Positions 45,835-55,077 are shown, counted from the first letter of the stretch. The stretch is DNA of 64,000 nt from JARLGU01 sp036504535 (GCA_036504535.1 DASXUY010000049.1:1-64000), one strand, 5' to 3'. Translations and numbers: made by a program. The notes: generated by a model from the sequence alone, not told the origin.

Positions 45835-46863
45835 GTGCCGCCCGTGACGGATATCAAGCGAATTCTCGTGGTGACGAAATACAGGTTTATCGGCGACACG
45901 CTTCTCTCTATACCAGCCCTGCGGGCAGCGTCGGAGACATGGCCCGACGCAAAGATCACCCTGCTTACCGGCGCAAACGCGCTGCAGATGCTGCAAAACT
46001 GCCCGTTTGTGCATGACCCGATTGAGTTCGATCCTTACCGCAAAGCCGATAAAGGGATACCCAAGTTTCTGAGCATCGTTGGCGCGGTTCGAAGCCGCAA
46101 GTTCGACCTGGCGCTCATATTGAACCGCTCGTTTCACAGTTCGCTGATCGCGACTATGGGCGGCGCAAGGCAACGAGTAGGATGGGCCGGATTTGCCGGG
46201 CGCGACTTCATGCTGACCGACACATGCGCCTACCGTACCGATGACAGCGAAGTGGACTGCTATGTCGATATCGTGAAGCGCGCCGCCGAGGTAACTGGAG
46301 CTCGATGGCCGGCTAACGAAGCGGTCGAAACCCGGCTCTGGCTGTCCGACGACGAGGTCGCTAGCGCCAGGGAGTATCTAGCGGGGGGGACAACATTCAT
46401 CGCCATGCAACCAGGCGCCAGCCACGAGTACAAGCGGTGGCCCGTGGAGCGGTTCGCGGCGGTCGCCGACTCTGTCGCATCGCCAAATACGAAGCTTGTG
46501 CTCATCGGCGGACCGGGTGAAGCCGATGATGCCGCGCGAATGCTGGCGCTGTGTTCACCGGATACGCGCGATAGAACCATCAACCTTACTGGATCGCTCA
46601 AACTCCGCGAAACTGCAGCGGTATTGGCGCAGGTGGATGCATTCTTGGCCAACGACACCGGGATTCGTCACGTCGCGATGGCGGTGGACACGCCCACCGT
46701 CGGGATGTTCGGCCCCACATCGGCCGCAAAATGGGGTAATGCTCACCCGCCGCGGCATTCGGTGCTAGTTGCTCCGGGCGGCAGCATGGACGAGATTTCG
46801 GTAAGCGACGTTCGCGACGCCGTTAACACAGCGGTATCGCAAAGATCAAAAGCAACCTCCTAG
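45835..46863 (+). CDS. Glycosyltransferase family 9 (heptosyltransferase-like) 1
   Basis: A 342-aa GT9 enzyme of the ADP-heptose:LPS heptosyltransferase type (GT-B fold). N-terminal RILVVTKYRFIGDTLLSIPA is the acceptor-side signature. The C-terminal half has MQPGASHEYKRWPVERFA, LIGGPGEADDA, NLTGSLKLRE and FLANDTGIRHVA, the nucleotide-sugar binding blocks. It presumably adds a heptose or related sugar to the LPS core at the inner membrane. The start is GTG at 45835 with AAAGG just upstream; a GTG three codons later is possible. It is closely similar to the third GT9 (48030) and less so to the second, suggesting duplication. Confidence 0.87.
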   Translation: MPPVTDIKRILVVTKYRFIGDTLLSIPALRAASETWPDAKITLLTGANALQMLQNCPFVHDPIEFDPYRKADKGIPKFLSIVGAVRSRKFDLALILNRSFHSSLIATMGGARQRVGWAGFAGRDFMLTDTCAYRTDDSEVDCYVDIVKRAAEVTGARWPANEAVETRLWLSDDEVASAREYLAGGTTFIAMQPGASHEYKRWPVERFAAVADSVASPNTKLVLIGGPGEADDAARMLALCSPDTRDRTINLTGSLKLRETAAVLAQVDAFLANDTGIRHVAMAVDTPTVGMFGPTSAAKWGNAHPPRHSVLVAPGGSMDEISVSDVRDAVNTAVSQRSKATS

Positions 46864-46894
46864 GTATTTTATCGGACCATTCTCCGATATTGAA

Positions 46895-48004
46895 TTGAGT
46901 TACCTCCGAATGCCCGAAGCACAACAAGGCACGTCGCTCCAATCCATACCCGCGAGGACGAGTGGGGCATACCGTAAGGCGCTGATTGTCCGGTTCGGGG
47001 GATTGGGTGATATTCTCCTGTCGACGCCGACAGTACGCGCCATTGCCCAAGAGTTTCCAGGGATCGAGATCGATTATATTGTCGGAAAAGGTTTAACACC
47101 CGTGCTAAGCGGGATACCTTATATCCGACGAATCATCGAGTTCGACAAAAATGGCGCGGATTCGAGCCCTCATGCAATCGCTTCGTTTCTTTCGCGACTT
47201 GCATCGGAAGGCTATGATCTTTTTGTCAACCTGCATCCAAGCGTCAAAACAGCCTTGTTTGGTCTTGCGAGCGGTGCCCGAAAACACGTTTGGTTCGTTA
47301 AAGATCGTCGGCGGAATGCGTTGACCGGCAAGGTTCCACACGCGATCGATGACTTTGCAAAAGAACTCAGCCATTTAGGAATCGACGATATCGATAGCCA
47401 CGCAATGGATTTTGTCGTTCCTGCGGCTGATGTCGCGCAGGCACGCGAAATCCTCGCATCCACTGGCGTCGCAGAAACCGACAAGCTGCTCGTGATGAAC
47501 CCTGCGGCGACACGCTATGTCAACCGATGGGCACCGGAGCGGTTTGCCGACTTGTGTGACCGATACGTTGGCATCGATGGTGTCAAGGTGGTTGTGACAG
47601 GCGGTAGCGGCGACAGGAAACTGATTGATGAGATGCTGGGGAACTCCCAGCGCGCACGCGACGTAATCGACCTTGGTGGCAAGCTGTCAATCAAGCAGCT
47701 AGGTGCCGTATTAGCGCGGGCAGACGCGTTCGTCACTGCGGACACCGGGCCGATGCATATCGCGGCCGCCCTTGATGCGCCGCTTATCTGCCTGTCGGGC
47801 GCTGCGGATCCGGATCGCACGGGCCCGCTCTCGCCGAAGAGCACTGTACTGATCGACAGATCGCTGCCGTGCGTTTCGTGCCAGAACAAAACATGCCAAT
47901 TCGGCATGGACATCAAATGCATGACGGGTATATCGGTTGACGCGGTCGCATCGGCAATCGACGATAAATTTAGGGTATCGCTGCGAATGAACCAGTCCAT
48001 GTGA
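46895..48004 (+). CDS. Glycosyltransferase family 9 (heptosyltransferase-like) 2
   Basis: A 369-aa GT9 enzyme with ALIVRFGGLGDILLSTPTVR at the N-terminal donor/acceptor cleft, MNPAATRYVNRWAPERFADL and FVTADTGPMHIAAALD in the C-terminal domain. Unlike its two neighbours it has a C-terminal cysteine-rich segment (SLPCVSCQNKTCQFGMDIKC) seen in some heptosyltransferases. The TTG start at 46895 or the ATG at 46910 are both possible; no Shine-Dalgarno is seen. It lies 31 bp after the first GT9 gene, in the same operon. Confidence 0.87.
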   Translation: MSYLRMPEAQQGTSLQSIPARTSGAYRKALIVRFGGLGDILLSTPTVRAIAQEFPGIEIDYIVGKGLTPVLSGIPYIRRIIEFDKNGADSSPHAIASFLSRLASEGYDLFVNLHPSVKTALFGLASGARKHVWFVKDRRRNALTGKVPHAIDDFAKELSHLGIDDIDSHAMDFVVPAADVAQAREILASTGVAETDKLLVMNPAATRYVNRWAPERFADLCDRYVGIDGVKVVVTGGSGDRKLIDEMLGNSQRARDVIDLGGKLSIKQLGAVLARADAFVTADTGPMHIAAALDAPLICLSGAADPDRTGPLSPKSTVLIDRSLPCVSCQNKTCQFGMDIKCMTGISVDAVASAIDDKFRVSLRMNQSM

Positions 48005-48029
48005 CAATGTCGAGAGTAGAACTATTAGC

Positions 48030-49217
48030 GTGAGTATGAAAGATATCAGAACGATCCTTGTAACCACCAAGTACCGTTACATTGGTGACACACTCCTCGC
48101 AGTGCCCACGTTGCGGGCAATTCGAAGCACTTGGCCCAACGCTCGTGTCATCCTTCTGACCGGCAACTCCGCAGCGGAACTGATGCGCAACTGTCCCTAC
48201 GTTAACGAGATCATCGCGTTCAACCCCGAGTGTCCCGATAACCGCGGGCTGAACCTCTACCGCAACCTCGTCCCACGCCTACGGCGGGAAAAAATCGACC
48301 TTTCGTTCGTCTACCACTCCTCGTTCCACGCGGCGCTCACTCCCTGGCTCGCCGGAGCAAAACGGCGCATCGGCTGGGCCGGTTTCGAAGGGCGGGATTT
48401 CCTCTTCTCGCAAAGCTACCCATACACCGAAGACTGCAGCGAGTTGGAATGCGACTTGCAGCTTGTACGCAATGTCGCGCCCAACGCAGTCACTGATTCT
48501 CTTCTGGAACTCTGGCTGACGCCCGATGAGTTGAACGATGTCCCTGCCAACCTGGTCGGTGGTGACAGAATTGTCGGGATTCAGCCAGGAGCGACGAATG
48601 ACGGCAAACGGTGGCCCGCAGAGCACTTCGCTGCGCTGGCGGAGATGCTCATCGGGAAAGGGCTTGCTGACCGAATAGCGATCATCGGCGGCCAAGATGA
48701 GATAGACGCTCGCCGCGAGTTTGTTTCCGCGACATCATCACGGATCGCTGGGACCCTTATCGACCTAACGGGGCGTCTCACCTTGCGCCAATCCCTCGCC
48801 TCGCTAAAGAGACTAACCTTCTTCGTCGGCAACGATACTGCTATCCGCCACTGCACAGTTGCGCTCGATGTGCCAAGCATTGGACTATTTGGCCCCACAA
48901 ACTCGGTAAAATGGGGTAACTGCAATCCGCCACGACAGCAAATCATTGTCTCGCCGACACGCATCATGGCAGATATTTCGCCCGAGGATGTATTCGACAA
49001 GGTGAGCGCAATCTTTGAAACTCACTCGGAGCAAGCTCCGACTTGCTTTGCTGCAACTGGGTCTCAAGATTCGGAAGACCGGAAGCGGAGCAAGGTTCGG
49101 GGTCTGGACCGAGCTCAAACGGAGCCGTCTTCGGCGACACAAGGGTCCAGCGAAACGCTGGTTCAGACCAGTGACGCCACCGTTGATGCGGTCTCGCTAA
49201 AGAGCTTTGCAGCTTAA
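48030..49217 (+). CDS. Glycosyltransferase family 9 (heptosyltransferase-like) 3, with C-terminal extension
   Basis: A 395-aa GT9 enzyme, paralogue of the first (TKYRYIGDTLLAVPTLRA, IGWAGFEGRDFL, IQPGATNDGKRWPAEHFA, FVGNDTAIRHCT, LFGPTNSVKWGN). It carries an extra ~60-residue hydrophilic tail (HSEQAPTCFAATGSQDSEDR onward) that is low in complexity and absent in the paralogue. The tail may be disordered or come from a readthrough of formerly non-coding sequence. GTG 48030 or ATG 48036 start. The gene ends 45 bp before kdsA, placing it in the Kdo/LPS-core operon. Confidence 0.86.
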   Translation: MSMKDIRTILVTTKYRYIGDTLLAVPTLRAIRSTWPNARVILLTGNSAAELMRNCPYVNEIIAFNPECPDNRGLNLYRNLVPRLRREKIDLSFVYHSSFHAALTPWLAGAKRRIGWAGFEGRDFLFSQSYPYTEDCSELECDLQLVRNVAPNAVTDSLLELWLTPDELNDVPANLVGGDRIVGIQPGATNDGKRWPAEHFAALAEMLIGKGLADRIAIIGGQDEIDARREFVSATSSRIAGTLIDLTGRLTLRQSLASLKRLTFFVGNDTAIRHCTVALDVPSIGLFGPTNSVKWGNCNPPRQQIIVSPTRIMADISPEDVFDKVSAIFETHSEQAPTCFAATGSQDSEDRKRSKVRGLDRAQTEPSSATQGSSETLVQTSDATVDAVSLKSFAA

Positions 49218-49262
49218 CCGAACCGGGATAATCCGTGGATGCCTGGTTCGAAAGGATGATCG

Positions 49263-50111
49263 TTGAAAACCATTAACATCGCGGGCGCCACGCTTGGCGG
49301 CCCTGCCTCTCCCCTCGGTATCTTTTCCGGACCATGCGTGATCGAAAGCCTTGATCTGTGCCTCGAAGTCGCTGAAACGATGAAGCGTCATTGCGATGAC
49401 CTTGGCCTGCCGTATGTGTTCAAAGCGTCGTTCGATAAGGCTAACCGCACATCGGGCAGCAGCTTTCGCGGCCAGGGCCTCACCCAGGGTCTCGCAATCC
49501 TGGCTGAAGTGAAGCAGCGCGTGGGCGTCCCGGTGATGACCGATGTCCATGAGAGCGCGCAATGCGCCGAAGCGGGCGAGGTATGCGACATCCTCCAGAT
49601 CCCCGCGTTCCTGAGCCGCCAAACCGACCTCCTTCTCGCCGCCGCCGCCACAGGCAAAATCGTCAACATCAAGAAGGGACAGTTCCTCGCTCCGTGGGAC
49701 ATGAAGAACATCGTCGACAAGATGAGCGCGACGGGCAACGATAACATCATGCTGTGCGAACGCGGCGCGAGCTTTGGCTACAACACGCTAGTCGTGGACA
49801 TGCGCGGCCTGCCGATCATGCGCGACTACGGCTTCCCCATCGTGTTCGATGGCACCCATTCGGTGCAGCAGCCCGGCGGCCAGGGCACAAGTTCCGGCGG
49901 GCAACGCCAGTTTATCCCGCACCTTGTCCGCGCAGCAGTCGCGACCGGCGCGGTTGACGCGCTTTTCCTCGAAACCCACCCCAACCCGGACAAAGCGCTC
50001 TCCGACGCCGCAACCATGCATCCGCTAAGCCAGATGCCGCTGCTGCTGAGCCAGGCAGCAGCGCTGTTCGCGCTTGTACGCTCTGCGCAGTTCAATGAAA
50101 GCGCACAGTGA
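49263..50111 (+). CDS. kdsA: 3-deoxy-8-phosphooctulonate synthase (Kdo-8-P synthase)
   Basis: A 282-aa enzyme condensing phosphoenolpyruvate with D-arabinose 5-phosphate to Kdo-8-phosphate, the committed step toward Kdo in lipid A-core synthesis (cytoplasm). Motifs: FSGPCVIES, KASFDKANRTS, MTDVHE, QIPAFLSRQTDLL, IKKGQFLAPWDM, ERGASFGYN and DGTHSVQQPGGQG. C25 in GPCVIES, where the E. coli enzyme has Asn, indicates the metal-dependent class. The TTG start is supported by AAAGGA seven bases upstream. The stop codon overlaps the ATG of the next gene (TGATG). It follows three GT9 genes, forming an LPS inner-core operon. Confidence 0.95.
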   Translation: MKTINIAGATLGGPASPLGIFSGPCVIESLDLCLEVAETMKRHCDDLGLPYVFKASFDKANRTSGSSFRGQGLTQGLAILAEVKQRVGVPVMTDVHESAQCAEAGEVCDILQIPAFLSRQTDLLLAAAATGKIVNIKKGQFLAPWDMKNIVDKMSATGNDNIMLCERGASFGYNTLVVDMRGLPIMRDYGFPIVFDGTHSVQQPGGQGTSSGGQRQFIPHLVRAAVATGAVDALFLETHPNPDKALSDAATMHPLSQMPLLLSQAAALFALVRSAQFNESAQ

Positions 50112-51115
50112 TGCTCGACAACGTCAACCTTATCGCTCGCCAGGACACATCCGGCGCGATGCCGCTTCTGATGGCATACGCCGAGCAGGCATTGGTCGCG
50201 CTCAATGCGGACCTGCCGGAGTTCGTGAAACCTGAGCCGCTGGCCAATGTGGTTGTCGTCGGCTTCGGTACATCTGGCGCTGCCGCAGACGCCATAGTCG
50301 CGTACCTGCGCGATAAGGCGACGGTGCCTGTTGCCGTTGTCAAAGATCGCCGGGTCCCATCGTATGTCGGCCCGCAATCACTCGTGATTGTCGCCAGCTA
50401 CTCCGGCGACACCGGCGACTGCGCGGACGCGTACACCGACGCTATCGAGCGGGGCGCAACGGTTGTGGCGGTAACCCGAGGCGGGGCGGTCGAAGAGTTG
50501 GCAAGCGAACGCGCCGTCGTTCGCCTCCCGGCGGGCTACGGTGCGCAGTTCAGCCTCCCGGCGACATTCTTCACACTCTATCGCGTGCTCGCCGAACATG
50601 GCGTGTTCGAACGACAACCAGAGGACGAAGCGGAGGCGCTCCAGTTGCTTGCACGGCAGTGCCGCGCCCTCGCGCCGGACGTCCCCGAGGTCAGTAACCC
50701 CGCAAAGCAAATGGCATCAGCGCTGCTCGGAAAGCTGCCCGTGATCTACGCTGGCTCCGATTGGCTTCACTGTGTCGCACAACGCTGGTGCAGCCAGATC
50801 AACGCGTCCGGCAAGCTCCTCGCGCACCCGAACACGTACCCGGAACTGACCCACAACGAGCTTCTCGCTTGGCAGAACGCCACGAAACAGTGCCAGCAGC
50901 TGGCCGTCGTCCTCCTGCGCGATCGCGGCGACGACTCCGTCGGCGCTGCCCGTGTCGGGGCGGCGGCAGACCTCATCCCCACTGAGGTAGACGTCCACGA
51001 AGTCTACGCCGAAGGCATCACGCGCCTCGCCCGCCTCTGGACCGCCCTCACCTTCGCCGACATCAGTTCGGCATACCTCGCCCTCGCTTGGGGCGGAGAC
51101 CCTTCGGCGGTGTGA
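50111..51115 (+). CDS. SIS-domain sugar-phosphate isomerase, bifunctional PGI/PMI type
   Basis: A 334-aa SIS-fold isomerase. Motifs: VVVVGFGTSGAAADAI in the first SIS half, VASYSGDTGDCADAY (phosphate-binding Ser/Thr loop), and PELTHNELLAWQ, the His-Asn-Glu catalytic block of bifunctional phosphoglucose/phosphomannose isomerases. The expected reaction is interconversion of fructose-6-P with glucose-6-P or mannose-6-P. The ATG at 50111 overlaps the kdsA stop codon (TGATG), implying translational coupling; a GTG one codon upstream is the alternative. There are no CBS domains as in KdsD. Because kdsA needs arabinose-5-P and no kdsD is in view, a Kdo-related isomerase role is possible but unproven. 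Confidence 0.8.
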   Translation: MLDNVNLIARQDTSGAMPLLMAYAEQALVALNADLPEFVKPEPLANVVVVGFGTSGAAADAIVAYLRDKATVPVAVVKDRRVPSYVGPQSLVIVASYSGDTGDCADAYTDAIERGATVVAVTRGGAVEELASERAVVRLPAGYGAQFSLPATFFTLYRVLAEHGVFERQPEDEAEALQLLARQCRALAPDVPEVSNPAKQMASALLGKLPVIYAGSDWLHCVAQRWCSQINASGKLLAHPNTYPELTHNELLAWQNATKQCQQLAVVLLRDRGDDSVGAARVGAAADLIPTEVDVHEVYAEGITRLARLWTALTFADISSAYLALAWGGDPSAV

Positions 51116-51162
51116 TGCGGGGCGATAGGTGAGCTTTGTGATTCTAGGATTTAGGATCGCTC

Positions 51163-51181
51163 GTGCCGCGTGGCATTTTTT
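51163..51181 (+). terminator. Weak intrinsic terminator after kdsA-isomerase operon
   Basis: A TGCC/GGCA stem extended by a G-T pair, directly followed by TTTTTT, 48 bp past the stop codon. Similar in form to the one at 44228. The rest of 51182-51397 holds nothing recognisable. Confidence 0.35.
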
Positions 51182-51373
51182 ATAAAGGGATCACCTTTCG
51201 CTTCGCACGCTTATCGTGACCCAATCGATTCTCACGCACGGTCCGCTAAGCAAAAGCCACGAATTGCAAGAGAGGGAGCGGAGCGAGAAAAAAAGCCCGA
51301 GCGGCTTGAGCGGTCCTAAATTCTTCCAACCTATTTGCCCCACCCCAACCGCGCGAATCAACCCTAAATCGGT

Positions 51374-51411
51374 TATACTGTAGTTAGCCTAAATAAACGA
51401 ACATCCATTCG
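51374..51411 (+). promoter_or_regulatory. Candidate SOS (LexA) box and -10 of dnaE2
   Basis: CGAACATCCATTCG at 51398-51411 matches CGAAC-N4-GTTCG at 9 of 10 defined positions and ends six bases before the dnaE2 ATG. A TATACT (-10 candidate) lies at 51374-51379. No -35 was found. The box covers the transcription start and the ribosome entry region, so repression in the absence of DNA damage is expected. Confidence 0.6.
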
Positions 51412-51417
51412 GTAACA

Positions 51418-54400
51418 ATGTACGTTGAACTCCATTGCCATACTGCCTACAGCTTTCTCGACGGAGCGTCGGATATCGACGAGCTTGTGCGTCGTGCGGC
51501 GGAGCTTGGCATGCCTGCGCTGGCGATGACTGACCACAACTCGCTGACAGCGGCGGTGAAGTTTAACACGGCGTGCCGCGAGTACGGTGTCCGGCCTATC
51601 TTCGGCTCGGAACTGACACTCGACGACGGTAGCCATATCACGTTGCTCGCCCGGACGCGGCGGGGATACGCCAATATCTGCCGCCTTGTGTCGCTGGCGT
51701 ACGCTCACGGTGGCCGTCTCTCGCCCGCGCTGCCGTGGAGCGAAATCGCGGCGCACACCGACGGGGTCGTGTGCCTGTCGGGATGCCGCAAGAGCAAGAT
51801 CGCACGGCTGGTGCTGGGGCATCGGTTCGACGAGGCACTTCTGTTTGCGCGTCAGCTTAAAGAGTGGTTCGGCGACAACCTGTATATCGAGCTGCAGGAC
51901 GACCTTACCCCGCACGCACGCGTGCTGACCCGGCAGCTCACATTCCTTGCCGCGCGTATCGGAGCGCGTTATGTGGCGACGAACAACGTCCACCATGCTG
52001 CCCGGCAGGGCATGATCGCCTACGATATCAAGCGCTGTATCGCCAGCGGGATCACTGTCGCCGATATCCACCCGGACCGCCCCCTCAACTCCGAGCGCTG
52101 CCTCAAGTCGGCGTCGGAGATGGCGTTGCTGTTTGACCGGTTCCCTGATGCGGTCTCGAACACCATGGTGATCGCAGAGCAGTGCGCGCGGGATGGCATC
52201 ATGCCGCTGGACGAGGAAGTGACCCCGCGCTACCCTCTGCCCGATGGCATGTCGGCGGACCGGCACCTGCGCGAGCGGACTTACGCGGGGGCGCGCCGCC
52301 GGCATGGACGGATTTCGCCCGACCTGCGCCAGCGGATCGAGGAAGAGCTGCACATGCTGGGCGCGCTGGGGTACAGCGACTTCGTGCTCCACGCCGCCCG
52401 GATTGTGGAGTGGGCGCGCAGCGACGGCATCATGGTCACCGGTCGCGGATCCGGCGCCGACTCCGAGATCTGCTACTGCCTGGGGCTGACCGATATCGAT
52501 GTGCTCGCGCGCAACCTTCCCCTCGCCCGCTGGGTCGCGCCGGGGAAGAAACCCGACATCGATATCGATTTCGATGCCCGCAGGCGCGACGATGTGTTTC
52601 GGTGGACCGCCAAGACGTACGGCGAGGACAAAGTCGCGCTTTGCTGCACATACGCCACCTACTGGGCTAAAGGCGCGATCCGCGACATCGGCAAAGCGCT
52701 GGCGTTGCCTGCCGATGCGCTGACCTGGTTCTCGAAACATGTCTCCGGCTTCACCAACGCCGCCGGGCTCGTGGAAGCGTTCGAGAAGTACTCGGAGCTC
52801 AAGGAGCACGCAGCGTACGCCAGCCAGTTCGGCCTCCTCTTCGACCTCTGCGGCCGCATCGCCGGTCATCCCCGCCACCTGGGATCGCACTCATCGGGCC
52901 TGGTAATCAGCGGGACGCCGCTCTCGGAGCTGAACGTGCTCACGCCATCCGCGCGCGGAGTAGTGCCTATCGTCATGCTCGACAAGGACGATGTCGAGGA
53001 GGCGGGCGCGGTGAAGCTCGATATCCTCTCGCTGCCCATCCTGTCGGCGGTGGGCGATGCCACCCGCACCATCCAGCAACGCGACCCTTCGTTCGAGTAC
53101 GAGGCCATCCCACGCGAGGACCAGGGTGTCTACGATATGCTCAAGACGGGCCGCAACATGGGCCTGTTCCAGCTCGGCTCACCGGCGCAGGCGGCGCTGG
53201 CGACGCAGCTTCACCCGCGCGACTTCGAGGACCTTGTCGCCGCTATCGGCCTCATCCGCCCCGGCCCCATCAAGGCCAAATCGGTACGCAAATACGTCGT
53301 CTCCCGCAACGGCTGGGCGCCAATCGAGTACCTCCACCCAGCGCTGATCCCGATTCTGGACCGCACGTACGGCGTCGTCTGCTTCCAGGAGCAGGTTTCG
53401 CACATTATCGCCGCCATGATGGGGCTCAGCGACGCCGACGCCGATGTGTGGCGCAAGCGGCTCACCAAGCACGCCCGCTTTGGCACCATGGACAAGGCGC
53501 GGGCGGAGTTCGTCGAGCGCGCCCGGCAGCGGCACCGCAACCTGCCGCTCAGCAACGCACACCGGATCATGGACGAGCTGCAAGGCTGGTCTGGGCTCGG
53601 CTTTGTCGAAGGCCATAGCGCGAGCTTCGCCCTCACCGGGCAGAAGACGGCGTACCTGGCCCGCTACCATCCCGCCGCGTACTATGCCGCCCTCATGAGC
53701 AATCAGCCCTGCGGCTTCTATCCGCCGCAGAGCCTCGCAGCCGAAGCGCGTCGCCAGGGTATCCCCATTCGCCCCGTCGATGTCAACGAGAGCGCGGAGA
53801 GCTGCACGGTCGGGGACGAGGAAGGATCCGACTCCATCCGGGTGGGCTACTGCCTCGTGAACGGGATGCGCGACGAGGAGATCGAAAGCGTCCTCGCAGC
53901 ACGCCGCGACGCTCCGTTCCGCTCGTTGCTCGACTTCTGCCGCCGTGTGACGCTCACCCGCAGCAGCCTCGAGTCGCTGATCCTGATCGGCGCATTCGAC
54001 AACCTCCACGAACACCGGCGCGGCCTCATGTGGCGCCTCGACGAGACCCTCGCGAAGGCGGCAGCTCAGCGGCGGGAGGGGGGAGGAGCGCTCGCCGCTA
54101 GGGCGTCCTACGCGGACGGCGCCACCCTGAACGGTGGATCGATTGGCGGCTTCGCCGCAGGTGGGGGGCAAGCGGGTGTGTTGGTGAGGCAGGGGCGGTT
54201 GGATGTAAGGTTTAGGGGGGAAGAAGAGACGCCAGTCGCTTGGGAGATAGAGGATATGAGCGATTGGCAGAAGCTGATGTGGGAGTGGCGCATCACCAGT
54301 GTCACATCAAGCTGCCACCCGTTCGCCCATGTCCGCGAGTGGCTCACCATGGAGGGTGTGGTGTCGGCTCACGACGCCATGCAGCTCCCGCACGGCACCC

Positions 54401-54714
54401 GAGTCGCTGTCGCTGGGCTCAATATCCGCCCGCACCGGCCCCCGGCGAAGGAGGGCGGTCGGCACCTCTTTACGACGCTGGAGGACGAAACCGATTACCT
54501 GCAAGTCTCGTTCGGCAACTCGGTCGAGGACTGTATCGCCACAGTCCTCCTCTCGCCGGTGGTCCTGCTGCGCGGCACAATCCGCCGCCGCCGCGAGATC
54601 GCGTCGTACCTGCTCGCCGACGACGCCGAACCGCTCACGCTGCCGCCGCAAGCGCTGACATCGGCCCGCGAACTGCTCACCGCCCCACCCCGCCGCAACT
54701 CAAGCGCTCGGTGA
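51418..54714 (+). CDS. dnaE2: Error-prone DNA polymerase III alpha subunit DnaE2
   Basis: A 1,098-aa C-family polymerase of the DnaE2/ImuC class, used for translesion synthesis. The PHP domain starts at residue 1 (HCHTAYSF with H6, H8; MTDHNSL with D39, H40). The palm domain has PDIDIDFDARRRDDVF with catalytic D382 and D384 and the third carboxylate D535 in VKLDILSLP. GRGSGADSEICYCLGLTDID is the DnaE2-type variant of the loop, and IRPGPIKAKSV and FVEGHSASFA are intact. An OB-fold follows (about 960-1040), without the tau-binding tail of replicative DnaE. The polymerase normally works with ImuB (here 30466-31893). No Shine-Dalgarno precedes the ATG, only the candidate LexA box, so the mRNA may be leaderless or poorly translated. 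Confidence 0.93.
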   Translation: MYVELHCHTAYSFLDGASDIDELVRRAAELGMPALAMTDHNSLTAAVKFNTACREYGVRPIFGSELTLDDGSHITLLARTRRGYANICRLVSLAYAHGGRLSPALPWSEIAAHTDGVVCLSGCRKSKIARLVLGHRFDEALLFARQLKEWFGDNLYIELQDDLTPHARVLTRQLTFLAARIGARYVATNNVHHAARQGMIAYDIKRCIASGITVADIHPDRPLNSERCLKSASEMALLFDRFPDAVSNTMVIAEQCARDGIMPLDEEVTPRYPLPDGMSADRHLRERTYAGARRRHGRISPDLRQRIEEELHMLGALGYSDFVLHAARIVEWARSDGIMVTGRGSGADSEICYCLGLTDIDVLARNLPLARWVAPGKKPDIDIDFDARRRDDVFRWTAKTYGEDKVALCCTYATYWAKGAIRDIGKALALPADALTWFSKHVSGFTNAAGLVEAFEKYSELKEHAAYASQFGLLFDLCGRIAGHPRHLGSHSSGLVISGTPLSELNVLTPSARGVVPIVMLDKDDVEEAGAVKLDILSLPILSAVGDATRTIQQRDPSFEYEAIPREDQGVYDMLKTGRNMGLFQLGSPAQAALATQLHPRDFEDLVAAIGLIRPGPIKAKSVRKYVVSRNGWAPIEYLHPALIPILDRTYGVVCFQEQVSHIIAAMMGLSDADADVWRKRLTKHARFGTMDKARAEFVERARQRHRNLPLSNAHRIMDELQGWSGLGFVEGHSASFALTGQKTAYLARYHPAAYYAALMSNQPCGFYPPQSLAAEARRQGIPIRPVDVNESAESCTVGDEEGSDSIRVGYCLVNGMRDEEIESVLAARRDAPFRSLLDFCRRVTLTRSSLESLILIGAFDNLHEHRRGLMWRLDETLAKAAAQRREGGGALAARASYADGATLNGGSIGGFAAGGGQAGVLVRQGRLDVRFRGEEETPVAWEIEDMSDWQKLMWEWRITSVTSSCHPFAHVREWLTMEGVVSAHDAMQLPHGTRVAVAGLNIRPHRPPAKEGGRHLFTTLEDETDYLQVSFGNSVEDCIATVLLSPVVLLRGTIRRRREIASYLLADDAEPLTLPPQALTSARELLTAPPRRNSSAR

Positions 54715-54727
54715 CGCCGAGGCGCGG

Positions 54728-54743
54728 GGTGAATATTCACCCG
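54728..54743. repeat. Perfect 16-bp palindrome after dnaE2
   Basis: GGGTGAATATTCACCC starts 14 bases after the dnaE2 stop. No T tract on the plus strand; it is followed by a run of A. It could be a transcript-end hairpin (long stem, no loop in the strict palindrome) or a protein-binding site. The following ~290 bp is unusually AT-rich and contains no gene. Confidence 0.5.
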
Positions 54744-55048
54744 TCCGAAAAAATAGAAATATTCATTCACCTCTACCGGAGCGCGCCAGACACATAGAAC
54801 ACTACGAGTGCAGTACAGTTATATAATACCACAAATGAATCACAAATAGTTAATTTAAAGAAACACACATTCGTTATTTTTGGGGACAAATACCACTTTC
54901 CTACACCGTCATTCCTCAAAACGTAGAACGAACGAAAATATCAGCCAAATAACTCAAAAGGCACAAGTAAATTGAAAAATAACTAAATCGTTTTACTTAT
55001 TTATTGTTTATTAATTGATTCTTTTCACATATAATTAAGATAAAACTA

Positions 55049-55077
55049 TTGACTATAATTAAATAAATCGCTACAAT
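55049..55077 (+). promoter_or_regulatory. Sigma-70-type promoter of the propeller/malectin gene
   Basis: TTGACT (55049-55054), a 17-bp spacer and TACAAT (55072-55077): one mismatch from consensus in each hexamer. It lies at the downstream end of an AT-rich island (about 54780-55080) in otherwise GC-rich DNA, which could act as an UP-element-like or bent region. The transcription start would be near 55084, about 80 nt upstream of the preferred start codon. Confidence 0.7.

Noticed and set aside
51373..52890. 505-codon minus-strand frame opposite dnaE2
   Set aside because: Arg/Val-rich antisense translation of a highly conserved polymerase gene; no motifs of its own.
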